Source: Bacteroidales bacterium (GTDB taxonomy: Bacteria > Bacteroidota > Bacteroidia > Bacteroidales > UBA7960). Taken from it: a DNA stretch of 6,370 bases. Shown in pieces: positions 1-6,370 of this stretch. Each line of letters opens with the position of its first letter. The stretch's first letter is position 1. A program made the position numbers and the translations under genes. The stretch is taken from the NCBI GenBank assembly GCA_007122505.1, contig SKTQ01000249.1:1-6370 (forward strand), given 5' to 3'. The notes under the pieces were generated by a model that saw only the letters and a list, made by a program, of their open reading frames with translations, was not told where the DNA came from and did no database searches.

Positions 1-2133
1 AACGACTTGGCGCTGGGATACAAAATCGCCAGTTTTTGGGCGGGGCAGGAGGGTAGTCTGTTGTTCTGGATCCTCTGCCAGGTGGTTTTCGGGCTTTTGC
101 TCATGCGTTTTAACCGGCAGTGGGAAATGCATGTGATGACCATTTTTTCGTTGTCGCAGGTCTTCATGGTGAGCATGTTGCTGGGTTTGCGCTTCGGCGG
201 TTTTAGCATTGGGCTTGATCCTTTCCTTTTGCTTCGGCTGGCGCCGGAAAATATTGCCAACCACTTTTTTCATAATCCCGAATACCTTTCCCTGATAACC
301 GATGGCAACGGGTTAAACCCATTGTTGCGCAACTTCTGGATGATGTCACATCCGCCGGTAACGTTCATTGGTTATGCGGCCGTTCTTGTACCGTTCGCAT
401 TTGCCCTGTCCGGGTTGTGGACAGGAAAGTTTCATGACTGGATCAGACCGGCACTTCCATGGACCATCCTCGGGGTGTTTTTCCTTGGCGCCGGCATCCT
501 TCTTGGTGGCGTTTGGGCATATGAATCACTGACATTTGGTGGTTTCTGGGCCTGGGATCCCATCGAAAATGCATCCCTGGTACCTTGGCTCATATTGGTG
601 GCGGCACTCCACCTGATGCTGATCTCACAAAAGAAACGACACAGCTATGCCCCGGCATTCCTGTTTTCCATCCTGGCGTTCGTATTTGTCATTTATGCAA
701 CCTATCTCACGAGAAGTGGGGTGCTGTCAGACACTTCCGTACATTCTTTCGGCAGCGATGGCATGGGCCTGCACATTCTGATATATATGTTCTCCTTCCT
801 CTTCATGGGGTTAGCCTTGCTGTTCAAAGAATTCAGGCGGCTGCCTTCAAAGGACAGCGAAAACATGTTTACGCGCGACTTCTGGCTCTTTATAGGTGCC
901 CTGGTCCTGGTGCTCAGTGCTTTTCAAGTCATTTTCAGCACATCCATACCGGTTTTCAATAAATTCTTTGGCACCGAACTCGCGCCACCTACCGACGTGG
1001 TAAACTACTATAACAACTGGCAGCTGCCTTTCGCCGTGGTAATTGCATTGCTTTTGGGATTTACACACTTCCTGCGATGGGGCCGGAACGAACCACGCAG
1101 ATTCATCACCCGTGTAAGCTTATCGTTCATACTCGCCATTGTTTTTACCATCCTGATTGCCGTTTTATATGGCATCAACGGTATCGGCTATGTTTCAATG
1201 CTGTTTGCATCCCTGTTCGCTTTGTTTTCTTCATTGGATATGATGCTGCGCTTTCCCAAACAATATATCAGCACGGGCGGCGCCATCAGCCATATCGGCA
1301 TGGCATTGTTTTTACTGGCCATACTGCTTACCTTTTCCAAAAAAACAACCATCTCTGAAAATACCTCCGGCTATTTCCTGGGAAATGGATTTCCCGAAAC
1401 GGAAAATCTGCTGCTGATCAAGGGAGAAGTATTGCCAATGGGTGAATTTTATGTCACCTATGCAGGCCGCCGGTTCGACGGTGAACGTATTATTTATCAG
1501 GTGGATTTTCTCAAAACAAACAAAAAAGGAGAATATTTCAAGGTGTTCAGCTCCTATCCGTCAGTACTCCTTAATGAAAGAATGGGCAATGTGTATGAAC
1601 CTTTTGCCAAAGTATTTCCTTTGCGGGATATTTTTACCTATGTCACTTTTGCCGACCTCAGTGAAGAAGCAACGCCCGAGCCCTATAACCTCATCGATGA
1701 GATCAGCATTGCCGTGGGCGACACCATTACCGTTAACAACAACAGCCTGATCTTTCATTCCATTGAAACACGTGACCCCGGAGAAGGTTCCGGAGCCGAT
1801 GATGCAAAAGTAGTAGCCATCATGGAAATGTTTACCCATTTCGGGGATAGCTATCCTGTTGAGCCTGCGTTCCTGTTTATTGGGGGCAATATTTTTTATG
1901 AAGACCACGTGATCAAAGAGTTGGATTTGAAATTTCGATTTCGAATGCCTTCTGATCAGCCAAATACCATACAGCTGGAGATCTATGAAGAGAACCTGGA
2001 ATTCATCATCATCAAAACAGTGATTTTTCCATTTATAAATTTGCTCTGGTTCAGTATTGTGGTATTGCTGGCAGGTTTATGGATCTCTTACAGAAGTCGC
2101 CGAAAGGCCGCATTAAAAAGGCGCAAACCATGA
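1..2133 (+). CDS. ccmF: CcmF/CcsA-family cytochrome c heme lyase, 5'-truncated by window edge
   Basis: This is a polytopic inner-membrane protein of the heme-handling family that attaches heme to apocytochrome c on the outer face of the membrane. The reading frame is open from base 1, so the start lies outside; a TTG at 7 is not a credible start, because the GQEGSLLFW segment just after it sits about 90 residues into E. coli CcmF. Roughly 75-100 residues are therefore missing. Numbering from base 1, visible landmarks are the HPP motif (His117), the heme-binding WWD-type segment GGFWAWDPIENASLVPW (about 180-196) and TRSGVL...VHSF with His248, both His being candidate heme ligands. A dozen or so hydrophobic segments run to about residue 445. 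A polar extracytoplasmic domain follows (about 447-670), then a last membrane helix beginning FPFINLLW and an Arg/Lys-rich cytoplasmic tail. The stop is doubled (TGATAA). The C-terminal domain is larger than in proteobacterial CcmF, as I recall for Bacteroidota homologues. Family assignment is secure; the symbol ccmF rather than ccsA is a naming choice. Confidence 0.93.
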   Translation, partial: NDLALGYKIASFWAGQEGSLLFWILCQVVFGLLLMRFNRQWEMHVMTIFSLSQVFMVSMLLGLRFGGFSIGLDPFLLLRLAPENIANHFFHNPEYLSLITDGNGLNPLLRNFWMMSHPPVTFIGYAAVLVPFAFALSGLWTGKFHDWIRPALPWTILGVFFLGAGILLGGVWAYESLTFGGFWAWDPIENASLVPWLILVAALHLMLISQKKRHSYAPAFLFSILAFVFVIYATYLTRSGVLSDTSVHSFGSDGMGLHILIYMFSFLFMGLALLFKEFRRLPSKDSENMFTRDFWLFIGALVLVLSAFQVIFSTSIPVFNKFFGTELAPPTDVVNYYNNWQLPFAVVIALLLGFTHFLRWGRNEPRRFITRVSLSFILAIVFTILIAVLYGINGIGYVSMLFASLFALFSSLDMMLRFPKQYISTGGAISHIGMALFLLAILLTFSKKTTISENTSGYFLGNGFPETENLLLIKGEVLPMGEFYVTYAGRRFDGERIIYQVDFLKTNKKGEYFKVFSSYPSVLLNERMGNVYEPFAKVFPLRDIFTYVTFADLSEEATPEPYNLIDEISIAVGDTITVNNNSLIFHSIETRDPGEGSGADDAKVVAIMEMFTHFGDSYPVEPAFLFIGGNIFYEDHVIKELDLKFRFRMPSDQPNTIQLEIYEENLEFIIIKTVIFPFINLLWFSIVVLLAGLWISYRSRRKAALKRRKP

Positions 2134-2172
2134 TAAATCAGGAATGTGCTGACAAAAAATGAAGGACATGTT

Positions 2173-2940
2173 ATGAAGGTAGTGATCCTGGGATCGGGAA
2201 ATGTGGGAACACATCTTGGAAGGGCTTTTATAGCCGGGGGCAATGACGTACTTCAGGTTTACAGCCGCCGCATGGAGTCTGCCACGAAACTGGCCGGTGA
2301 ACTTGGTTGTGCATTTACCACCCGCACAGATTCGCTGAATACCGCCGCCGATGTCTATGTCATTGCCGTTACGGATGATGCCATAGCGGATCTGGCCGCA
2401 CGTTTCCCGCTGAAAGAAAAGCTGCTGGTGCATACATCCGGAACCACACCCATGGATGTTTTGCAAACCGGGAGTTCACGCATTGGTGTGTTTTACCCTT
2501 TGCAAACCTTTTCCAAAGAGGTACCGGTAAGCTTCCGGAATATTCCTGTTTGCCTGGAAGCCGCAGCCGGGTCCGATATGCAGCAACTGGAAATCCTTGC
2601 CCGCAGCCTTACCGGCAAGGTTTACCGGATCGACAGCACCGACAGGCAGAAACTGCATGTGGCGGCCGTGTTTGCCTGCAACTTCGTAAACCATATGTAT
2701 GCGGTTGCGGCAGATATCCTGGAAGAACAAGGATTGCCCTTTGACCTGCTGCGACCGCTTATTGAAGAGACCGCCCGAAAGGTGATGAAAGGTGAACCCG
2801 ACGATATGCAAACCGGTCCCGCGCGCAGAAAAAACCAAAAAGTGCTGGATAAACATTCAGAATTGCTTGCAGAGAATCCGGAATACCGTTCACTGTATGT
2901 TACCATCAGCAAAAGTATCCTGAAAAAATACCATGCATGA
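2173..2940 (+). CDS. Rossmann-like/DUF2520 domain protein, putative NAD(P)-dependent oxidoreductase
   Basis: A 255-residue soluble protein of two domains. The N-terminal Rossmann fold (about 1-130) opens directly with MKVVILGSGNVG, giving the dinucleotide-binding GxGxxG at Gly7-Gly9-Gly12. It continues with the IAVTDDAI strand, LVHTSG (His87) and YPLQTF (108-113). The C-terminal helical DUF2520 part carries LHVAAVFACNFVNH (His162, Asn170, His174) and QTGPARR (213-219), a family signature. The fold resembles pyrroline-5-carboxylate and ketopantoate reductases, but I know of no established substrate for this family. I chose the ATG at 2173 because GAAGGA (2161-2166) lies 6 bases upstream and the Rossmann strand begins at once; an in-frame GTG at 2146 would add nine residues with no family support. 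The gene begins 39 bp after the ccmF stop and is followed 102 bp later by the KdsC-like gene, which suggests possible co-transcription. The domain call is confident; the reaction is unknown. Confidence 0.9.
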   Translation: MKVVILGSGNVGTHLGRAFIAGGNDVLQVYSRRMESATKLAGELGCAFTTRTDSLNTAADVYVIAVTDDAIADLAARFPLKEKLLVHTSGTTPMDVLQTGSSRIGVFYPLQTFSKEVPVSFRNIPVCLEAAAGSDMQQLEILARSLTGKVYRIDSTDRQKLHVAAVFACNFVNHMYAVAADILEEQGLPFDLLRPLIEETARKVMKGEPDDMQTGPARRKNQKVLDKHSELLAENPEYRSLYVTISKSILKKYHA

Positions 2941-2985
2941 TGCATTGACAGGTTTTTGCCTGTGGTGCGGATTATTGAAAAGCTG

Positions 2986-3001
2986 TTTCACGAAAGTGAA
3001 A
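2986..3001 (+). other. Stem-loop with GAAA tetraloop upstream of kdsC
   Basis: A perfect 6-bp inverted repeat, TTTCAC/GTGAAA, encloses a GAAA loop of the stable GNRA type. A G-U pair (2985/3002) can extend it. It lies 41 bases before the kdsC start, inside the 102-bp gap after the DUF2520 gene. On the plus strand it is followed by an A-rich rather than a T-rich stretch, so it is not an intrinsic terminator. It could be a 5'-leader structure, an RNA-processing or stability element, or chance. The structure is visible; any function is inference. Confidence 0.4.
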
Positions 3002-3042
3002 TCAAAAAACATAAACAAACATAGAGCATAACACAAAATCCT

Positions 3043-3564
3043 ATGACAAACTACAAACAGCTATTGTCTGATATAAATACATTTATTTTTGATGTGGATG
3101 GTGTGATGACCAGCGGTATTGTATTGCTGAATCCCGGCGGAGAAATGCTTCGCAGCATGAATGTGAAGGATGGCTATGCTTTGCAGTTAGCTGTGAGAAA
3201 GGGCTATCGGATCATCATCATCACAGGGGGTAGTTGCGAGGCTGTTAAACAACGCTTTGAACTTCTCGGTATCGATGATGTGTACCTCGGAGTAAGCAAT
3301 AAACTGGCACTTTTTGAAGAGATCGTGAAAAGGGATAACCTGGATAGACAAAAAATCCTCTACATGGGCGACGACATCCCCGACTATAAGGTGATGCGCG
3401 AAGTGGGTGTGCCTGCCTGCCCCGCGGATGCCGTTGAGGAAATCAAAGCCATATCCAAATATATCTCTTCCTTTGAAGGAGGAAAGGGTTGCGCGCGCGA
3501 TGTGCTGGAGCAGGTGATGCGTATCCAGGATAACTGGTTTGATGATGATGGTTTTCATTGGTAA
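3043..3564 (+). CDS. kdsC: KdsC-like HAD-IIIA phosphatase (3-deoxy-D-manno-octulosonate 8-phosphate phosphatase)
   Basis: A 173-residue cytoplasmic haloacid-dehalogenase phosphatase predicted to convert Kdo-8-phosphate to Kdo for the lipopolysaccharide inner core. All HAD motifs are intact: motif I FDVDGVMTSG with nucleophile Asp17 and acid/base Asp19; motif II IITGG (Thr61); motif III Lys87; motif IV GDDIPD (109-114) for Mg2+ binding. No cap domain is inserted, as in the tetrameric C0 KdsC group. The segments VKDGYALQLAV, PACPADAVEEIKAISKYIS and the late GGKG match KdsC closely. Length is normal for the family. The ATG at 3043 is the only reasonable start, because an in-frame TAG lies at 3022. 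The tail is acidic and ends DDDGFHW. Neither kdsA nor kdsB is adjacent, so the Kdo assignment rests on similarity; a nonulosonate-9-phosphate phosphatase of the same subfamily remains a less likely alternative. Confidence 0.88.
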   Translation: MTNYKQLLSDINTFIFDVDGVMTSGIVLLNPGGEMLRSMNVKDGYALQLAVRKGYRIIIITGGSCEAVKQRFELLGIDDVYLGVSNKLALFEEIVKRDNLDRQKILYMGDDIPDYKVMREVGVPACPADAVEEIKAISKYISSFEGGKGCARDVLEQVMRIQDNWFDDDGFHW

Positions 3565-3597
3565 TGATACGTTTTGCCGGAAGGCGCATTACCTTTT
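3560..3597 (+). terminator. Possible intrinsic terminator at the 3' end of kdsC
   Basis: GGTAATG (3560-3566, containing the kdsC stop codon) pairs perfectly with CATTACC (3587-3593). Inside this, TGCC (3575-3578) pairs with GGCG (3583-3586) around a GGAA loop, leaving an 8-base bulge on the 5' side only. The 3' arm runs straight into TTTT (3594-3597). The bulge and short T tract make this a weak terminator candidate. It could attenuate transcription between kdsC and the downstream maf gene. Confidence 0.38.
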
Positions 3598-3665
3598 GTA
3601 CATCTAAGCAAAATAAAATGAATCCGGTCATTTCGCTGTAATTATATAACTTGTTTTTGATCAAG

Positions 3666-3680
3666 CCGGAGAATATCCGG
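3666..3680 (+). other. Short hairpin in the leader of maf
   Basis: CCGGA (3666-3670) and TCCGG (3676-3680) form a perfect 5-bp stem around a 5-base loop, extendable by one G-U pair. It ends 19 bases before the maf start codon. It could affect translation initiation or mRNA stability, or be fortuitous. No T tract follows closely, so it does not look like a terminator. Confidence 0.25.
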
Positions 3681-3699
3681 TAATAACATACCTTTCCTG

Positions 3700-4296
3700 A
3701 TGAACTTCTTAGATTGTTTTTCCAGATACGATATCATACTCGCCAGCCAGTCGCCGCGCCGCAAGGCTCTGATGGAGGCTGCCGGCATTCCTTTCCGCAC
3801 CATGGTAAGACCCACCCCTGAGCACTTTCATGATGGTATGCCGCCTGTGGAGGTGGTGTCGTTGCTTTGCCGCGAAAAAGCCGATTGTTTCCCCGATGAA
3901 CTGAAAGAACCGGATGTGGTGCTGATCACTGCCGACACCATCGTTGTTCACGACGGCCAGATCATCAATAAGCCTGCCGATGCCGCTCATGCTTTCCGGA
4001 TGCTTTCAACATTGTCGGGCAGCACCCATGAAGTATATACAGGTGTGTGTATTCGTCATCGCGACAAGGAAATCCTGTTTCATGATCATTCCTGCGTTTC
4101 ATTTTGCCGCCTGGATGATGAAGAGATCAGGCATTACATTGAACAATATGCCCCTTATGACAAGGCAGGCGCCTATGGTATCCAGGAGTGGATCGGGTAT
4201 ATTGGCATCACAGGCATCAGGGGGTCCTACCACAATGTAATGGGGCTGCCGGTGCACAAAGTCTATCAGGCACTGAAGGAGTTGTTGTGTGAATAA
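3700..4296 (+). CDS. maf: Maf-family nucleoside triphosphate pyrophosphatase (YhdE-type dTTPase/UTPase)
   Basis: A 198-residue cytoplasmic protein of the Maf/HAM1 superfold, which hydrolyses dTTP, UTP and some modified pyrimidine triphosphates to monophosphates and has been linked to septum inhibition. Visible signatures in order are the phosphate-binding loop LASQSPRR (14-21), the presumed catalytic acid in ADTIV (Asp79), KP (91-92), the segment MLSTLSGSTHEVYTGV (about 101-116), YDKAGAYGIQEW (153-164) and the closing GSYHNVMGLPV (175-185). The GIQ and the E/W after it fit the YhdE (dTTP/UTP) subgroup rather than the YceF (m7GTP) subgroup; the substrate is inferred from that. The length is normal and all motifs are intact. 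The ATG at 3700 gives the short N-terminus usual in Bacteroidota Maf proteins; no clear Shine-Dalgarno is present. It follows kdsC after a 135-bp gap with hairpins, so it may be only partly coupled to the upstream genes. Confidence 0.93.
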   Translation: MNFLDCFSRYDIILASQSPRRKALMEAAGIPFRTMVRPTPEHFHDGMPPVEVVSLLCREKADCFPDELKEPDVVLITADTIVVHDGQIINKPADAAHAFRMLSTLSGSTHEVYTGVCIRHRDKEILFHDHSCVSFCRLDDEEIRHYIEQYAPYDKAGAYGIQEWIGYIGITGIRGSYHNVMGLPVHKVYQALKELLCE

Positions 4297-4326
4297 ACGC
4301 AGGCAAGCAGGCTCATTTTATTTCCG

Positions 4327-4334
4327 TAAATTTG
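4327..4334 (+). promoter_or_regulatory. Bacteroidota-type -7 promoter element upstream of the CotH gene
   Basis: TAAATTTG matches the Bacteroidota primary sigma -7 consensus TAnnTTTG exactly and is followed by C, as often seen. It lies 27 bases before the ATG at 4362, implying a short leader of about 20 nt. No TTG is found at the usual -33 distance (the region reads GCAAGCAG), which lowers confidence. It supports transcription of the CotH gene independent of maf. Confidence 0.5.
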
Positions 4335-4361
4335 CAATTGGGATTTTCAGATAATCATTCG

Positions 4362-6370
4362 ATGCTTTTTCGGCCACATCAGGTATTATTGGCACTGTTT
4401 TGCTTTTTTTTGCTTTGCGCGAAGACCGGCTTGCCTGTTTATGGCGAAGTACCTGTGGTGATTAATGAGGTGATGTCTTCCAACGCATCCACCATCGCCG
4501 ATGAAGATGGCGACTATGAAGACTGGATAGAGCTCTACAATGCAGGTGAACATACAATTCACCTGTTTGGGTATGGATTATCGGATGATTATGGCAACCC
4601 TTTCCGTTGGGTTTTCCCGGATGTAAGCATTGCACCGGGAGATTTCCTGCTGATTTGGGCATCGGGCAAAAACCGAAATAATCCGGCTGTTCCCCTCCAT
4701 ACCAATTTCAGTATCAGCTCGGCCGGTGAAGAGGTGTTGATCACACACCCTAACGGTACAAGGGTAGATGAACTGGCCCCTGTGCACATCCCCACAGATA
4801 TTTCTTATGGCCGGCAACCCGATGGCGGCGACCAGTGGTTCTATTTCGGTACTCCTACTCCGGGCGAATCTAATTTTACCGAAGGGGCAGTTGGATTGCT
4901 TGAAGCACCGGTGTTTTCTCTTACGGGTGGCTTCTTTTCGGAAGATCAGCAGCTGGAGTTGCATCACCCTATGGGAAAAGAAGTAACCATTGTATATACG
5001 ACCGATGGTTCCGGTCCATGCATCCATAACCTGGAAGGGACCACTTACCTGTACAAAAATGATTACCCTTTCTATCCCAACGATCCATTCGGTGACTTCC
5101 TGGAGCGCAATTTCAGGTCTTTTATTTATGAAGATGCGATTATCCTTGCTGACCAAAGCGGGGAAGAGGACAAGCTGGCCCGGATTTCTGCTACGGTGCA
5201 GGATATTGCGGAAATTCCCGGACTGCCCGTTTTTACCGGCAATGTGATTCGGGCGAGGGCTTTCAAAGAGGGTTTTCTGCCCAGTGAAATCATTACACAC
5301 AGTTATTTTATTACCCCGGAGGGAGCGGAAAAGTTCCGGCTTCCTGTACTATCCATTGCTACAGCGGAAAATCACCTGTTTGACTATGATGACGGCATTT
5401 ATACTCCCGGTGTGGATGCGGATCAGTGGCGTATTGACCACCCCGGTGAGGTATTTACCTGGCCATTTCGTGGCAATTTCCGCCGCCGTGGCGACCAGTG
5501 GGAATACCCTGCCCATTTTGAATTGTTTGAATATCCCGGCAAAGAAAGGGCATTTGCACAGAATGTCGGAATCAGGATTCACGGAGGAGCGACCCGTTCT
5601 TTTCCCAACAAATCGCTCAGGATCTATGCGCGCAATATGTATTCTGACAGTCACCTTGAGTATCCGTTTTTTGGAATCAGCGGACAGGCATACAAAAGGC
5701 TTATCCTGAGGAACTCCGGCAATGATTTTCCCACCTCAATCTGGAGACCTGACTTTCCCTCTCGGACAATGTTTCGCGATGCGGCCATTCAAAAGATGGT
5801 GGAACATATGCAGTTTGATACCCAGGATTACCGCCCGGCCATCCTGTTTATCAATGGCGAATACTGGGGGATTCAGAACATCCGGGAGCGGTATGACAAA
5901 CATTATCTGGAACGCAACTATGGCGTAGATCCGGAAAACCTGGATGTTCTCACAGGAAAAGATGAAGCCAAGGAAGGTGACAACCTTCATTTTAATGAGA
6001 CCATTTCCTATATTGAAACACATGGCGTTGAGGATGCCCCGCACTATCAGTGGGTGTTGACCCGTATTGACGAGCAAAACTTTATGGATTACCAGATCGC
6101 CAATATTTATGCTGATAACACCGACTGGCCGGGCAACAATATCGACTTTTGGCGTTTGCGCACGGATGGATACCAGGCAGATGCTCCAAACGGGCACGAC
6201 GGCCGCTGGCGCTGGATGCTGTTTGACCTGGACTTTGGCTTTGGTTTGGTAACACTCGGAAGTGGTGAAGCCTACGAACACAACACCCTGGATTTTGCCA
6301 CAACACCTGAAGGTTCCAGCTGGCCAAACCCACCCTGGTCCACCTTTCTGCTCAGGTCTATGCTCAAAAA
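4362..6370 (+). CDS. Exported lamin-tail/CotH kinase-domain protein, 3' end outside window
   Basis: The frame is open from the ATG at 4362 to the right edge (669 codons) with no stop. Residues 1-28 form a signal peptide: HQ, a hydrophobic core rich in Leu and Phe, and a likely cut after VYG. A lamin-tail domain follows (about 31-140), with INEVMSSNAS and DEDGDYEDWIELYNAG. Next is a chitobiase/hexosaminidase C-terminal-like beta-sandwich (about 181-316), with YTTDGSGP and IRARAFKEGFLPSE. The CotH domain runs from about 325 onward. It shows HGGATRSFPNKSLRIY (Lys417, candidate ATP-contacting Lys), NIRERYD (Glu509), the catalytic-loop-like DNTDWPGNN (585-593) and DLDFGFG (622-628), the DFG-like metal site. 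CotH proteins are atypical kinases; B. subtilis CotH phosphorylates spore-coat proteins. Here export implies action at the cell surface or outside; the substrate is unknown. A C-terminal type IX secretion sorting domain would be expected beyond the edge but cannot be seen. Only 65 bp separate it from maf, yet it has its own -7 box. The ATG is chosen because the signal peptide starts there. Confidence 0.92.
   Translation, partial: MLFRPHQVLLALFCFFLLCAKTGLPVYGEVPVVINEVMSSNASTIADEDGDYEDWIELYNAGEHTIHLFGYGLSDDYGNPFRWVFPDVSIAPGDFLLIWASGKNRNNPAVPLHTNFSISSAGEEVLITHPNGTRVDELAPVHIPTDISYGRQPDGGDQWFYFGTPTPGESNFTEGAVGLLEAPVFSLTGGFFSEDQQLELHHPMGKEVTIVYTTDGSGPCIHNLEGTTYLYKNDYPFYPNDPFGDFLERNFRSFIYEDAIILADQSGEEDKLARISATVQDIAEIPGLPVFTGNVIRARAFKEGFLPSEIITHSYFITPEGAEKFRLPVLSIATAENHLFDYDDGIYTPGVDADQWRIDHPGEVFTWPFRGNFRRRGDQWEYPAHFELFEYPGKERAFAQNVGIRIHGGATRSFPNKSLRIYARNMYSDSHLEYPFFGISGQAYKRLILRNSGNDFPTSIWRPDFPSRTMFRDAAIQKMVEHMQFDTQDYRPAILFINGEYWGIQNIRERYDKHYLERNYGVDPENLDVLTGKDEAKEGDNLHFNETISYIETHGVEDAPHYQWVLTRIDEQNFMDYQIANIYADNTDWPGNNIDFWRLRTDGYQADAPNGHDGRWRWMLFDLDFGFGLVTLGSGEAYEHNTLDFATTPEGSSWPNPPWSTFLLRSMLK

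Noticed and set aside
7..9. TTG as start of the heme lyase
   Set aside because: The frame is open to base 1 and the sequence begins deep within the family alignment, so the gene is cut by the window edge.
2933..2945. Paired ATGCAT palindromes around the DUF2520 stop codon
   Set aside because: Only two short copies, one inside the coding frame; more likely a coincidence of codon content than a binding site.
2945..2950. TTGACA as a -35 box for kdsC
   Set aside because: No credible -10 hexamer follows at 16-18 bp, and Bacteroidota do not generally use the enterobacterial consensus.
2948..2963. ACAGG/CCTGT inverted repeat after the DUF2520 gene as a terminator
   Set aside because: The stem is only 5 bp and is followed by GGTGCGG instead of a T tract.
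4299..4312. Direct repeat GCAGGC-AA-GCAGGC after maf
   Set aside because: Two 6-base copies are too short to distinguish from chance, and no further copies are seen nearby.
4377..4420. Lipobox making the CotH protein a lipoprotein
   Set aside because: The residues before Cys19 are Phe-Leu-Leu, lacking the small residue expected at -1, so an ordinary signal peptidase I site after VYG is preferred.
4578..5300. Long open frame on the minus strand opposite the CotH gene
   Set aside because: It lies antisense to a well-supported coding frame with recognisable LTD and beta-sandwich motifs; its translation is Cys/Arg/His-rich without any recognisable domain.
5736..6281. Minus-strand open frame of about 181 codons
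   Set aside because: It is antisense to the CotH catalytic region, which has clear motifs; no domain is recognisable in the antisense product.

Overview
The window reads as chromosomal DNA from a member of the Bacteroidota; the order cannot be fixed from sequence alone. Supporting signs are a large CcmF/CcsA-type heme lyase with a long extracytoplasmic C-terminal domain, a Rossmann/DUF2520 protein next to a KdsC-type phosphatase and a Maf protein, a secreted lamin-tail plus CotH protein of a kind common in this phylum, and a Bacteroidota-style -7 box (TAAATTTG) upstream of the last gene. All five genes lie on the plus strand. Base composition looks even across the window, and I see no mobile-element, tRNA, rRNA or CRISPR signature.

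Layout: (1) 1-2133, the 3' portion of a ccmF-like cytochrome c biogenesis gene, cut by the left edge. (2) 2173-2940, a Rossmann-fold/DUF2520 putative oxidoreductase. (3) 3043-3564, a KdsC-like HAD phosphatase (Kdo-8-phosphate phosphatase), preceded by a small GAAA-capped stem-loop and followed by a terminator-like bulged hairpin. (4) 3700-4296, a Maf-family nucleotide pyrophosphatase. (5) 4362 to the right edge, a large exported protein with a signal peptide, a lamin-tail domain, a chitobiase-like beta-sandwich and a CotH kinase domain; its 3' end is outside the window.

Genes 1-4 look like a loosely spaced housekeeping cluster covering cytochrome c maturation, an uncharacterised dehydrogenase-like protein, lipopolysaccharide Kdo synthesis and nucleotide sanitation. 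Gaps are 39, 102 and 135 bp, so a single transcript is possible but not shown. The CotH gene probably forms its own transcription unit, since it has its own -7 box and a different type of function. I see no clearly new system. The most rewarding target is the exported LTD-CotH putative kinase, including the enlarged central domain and the T8 tract in its signal-peptide region.
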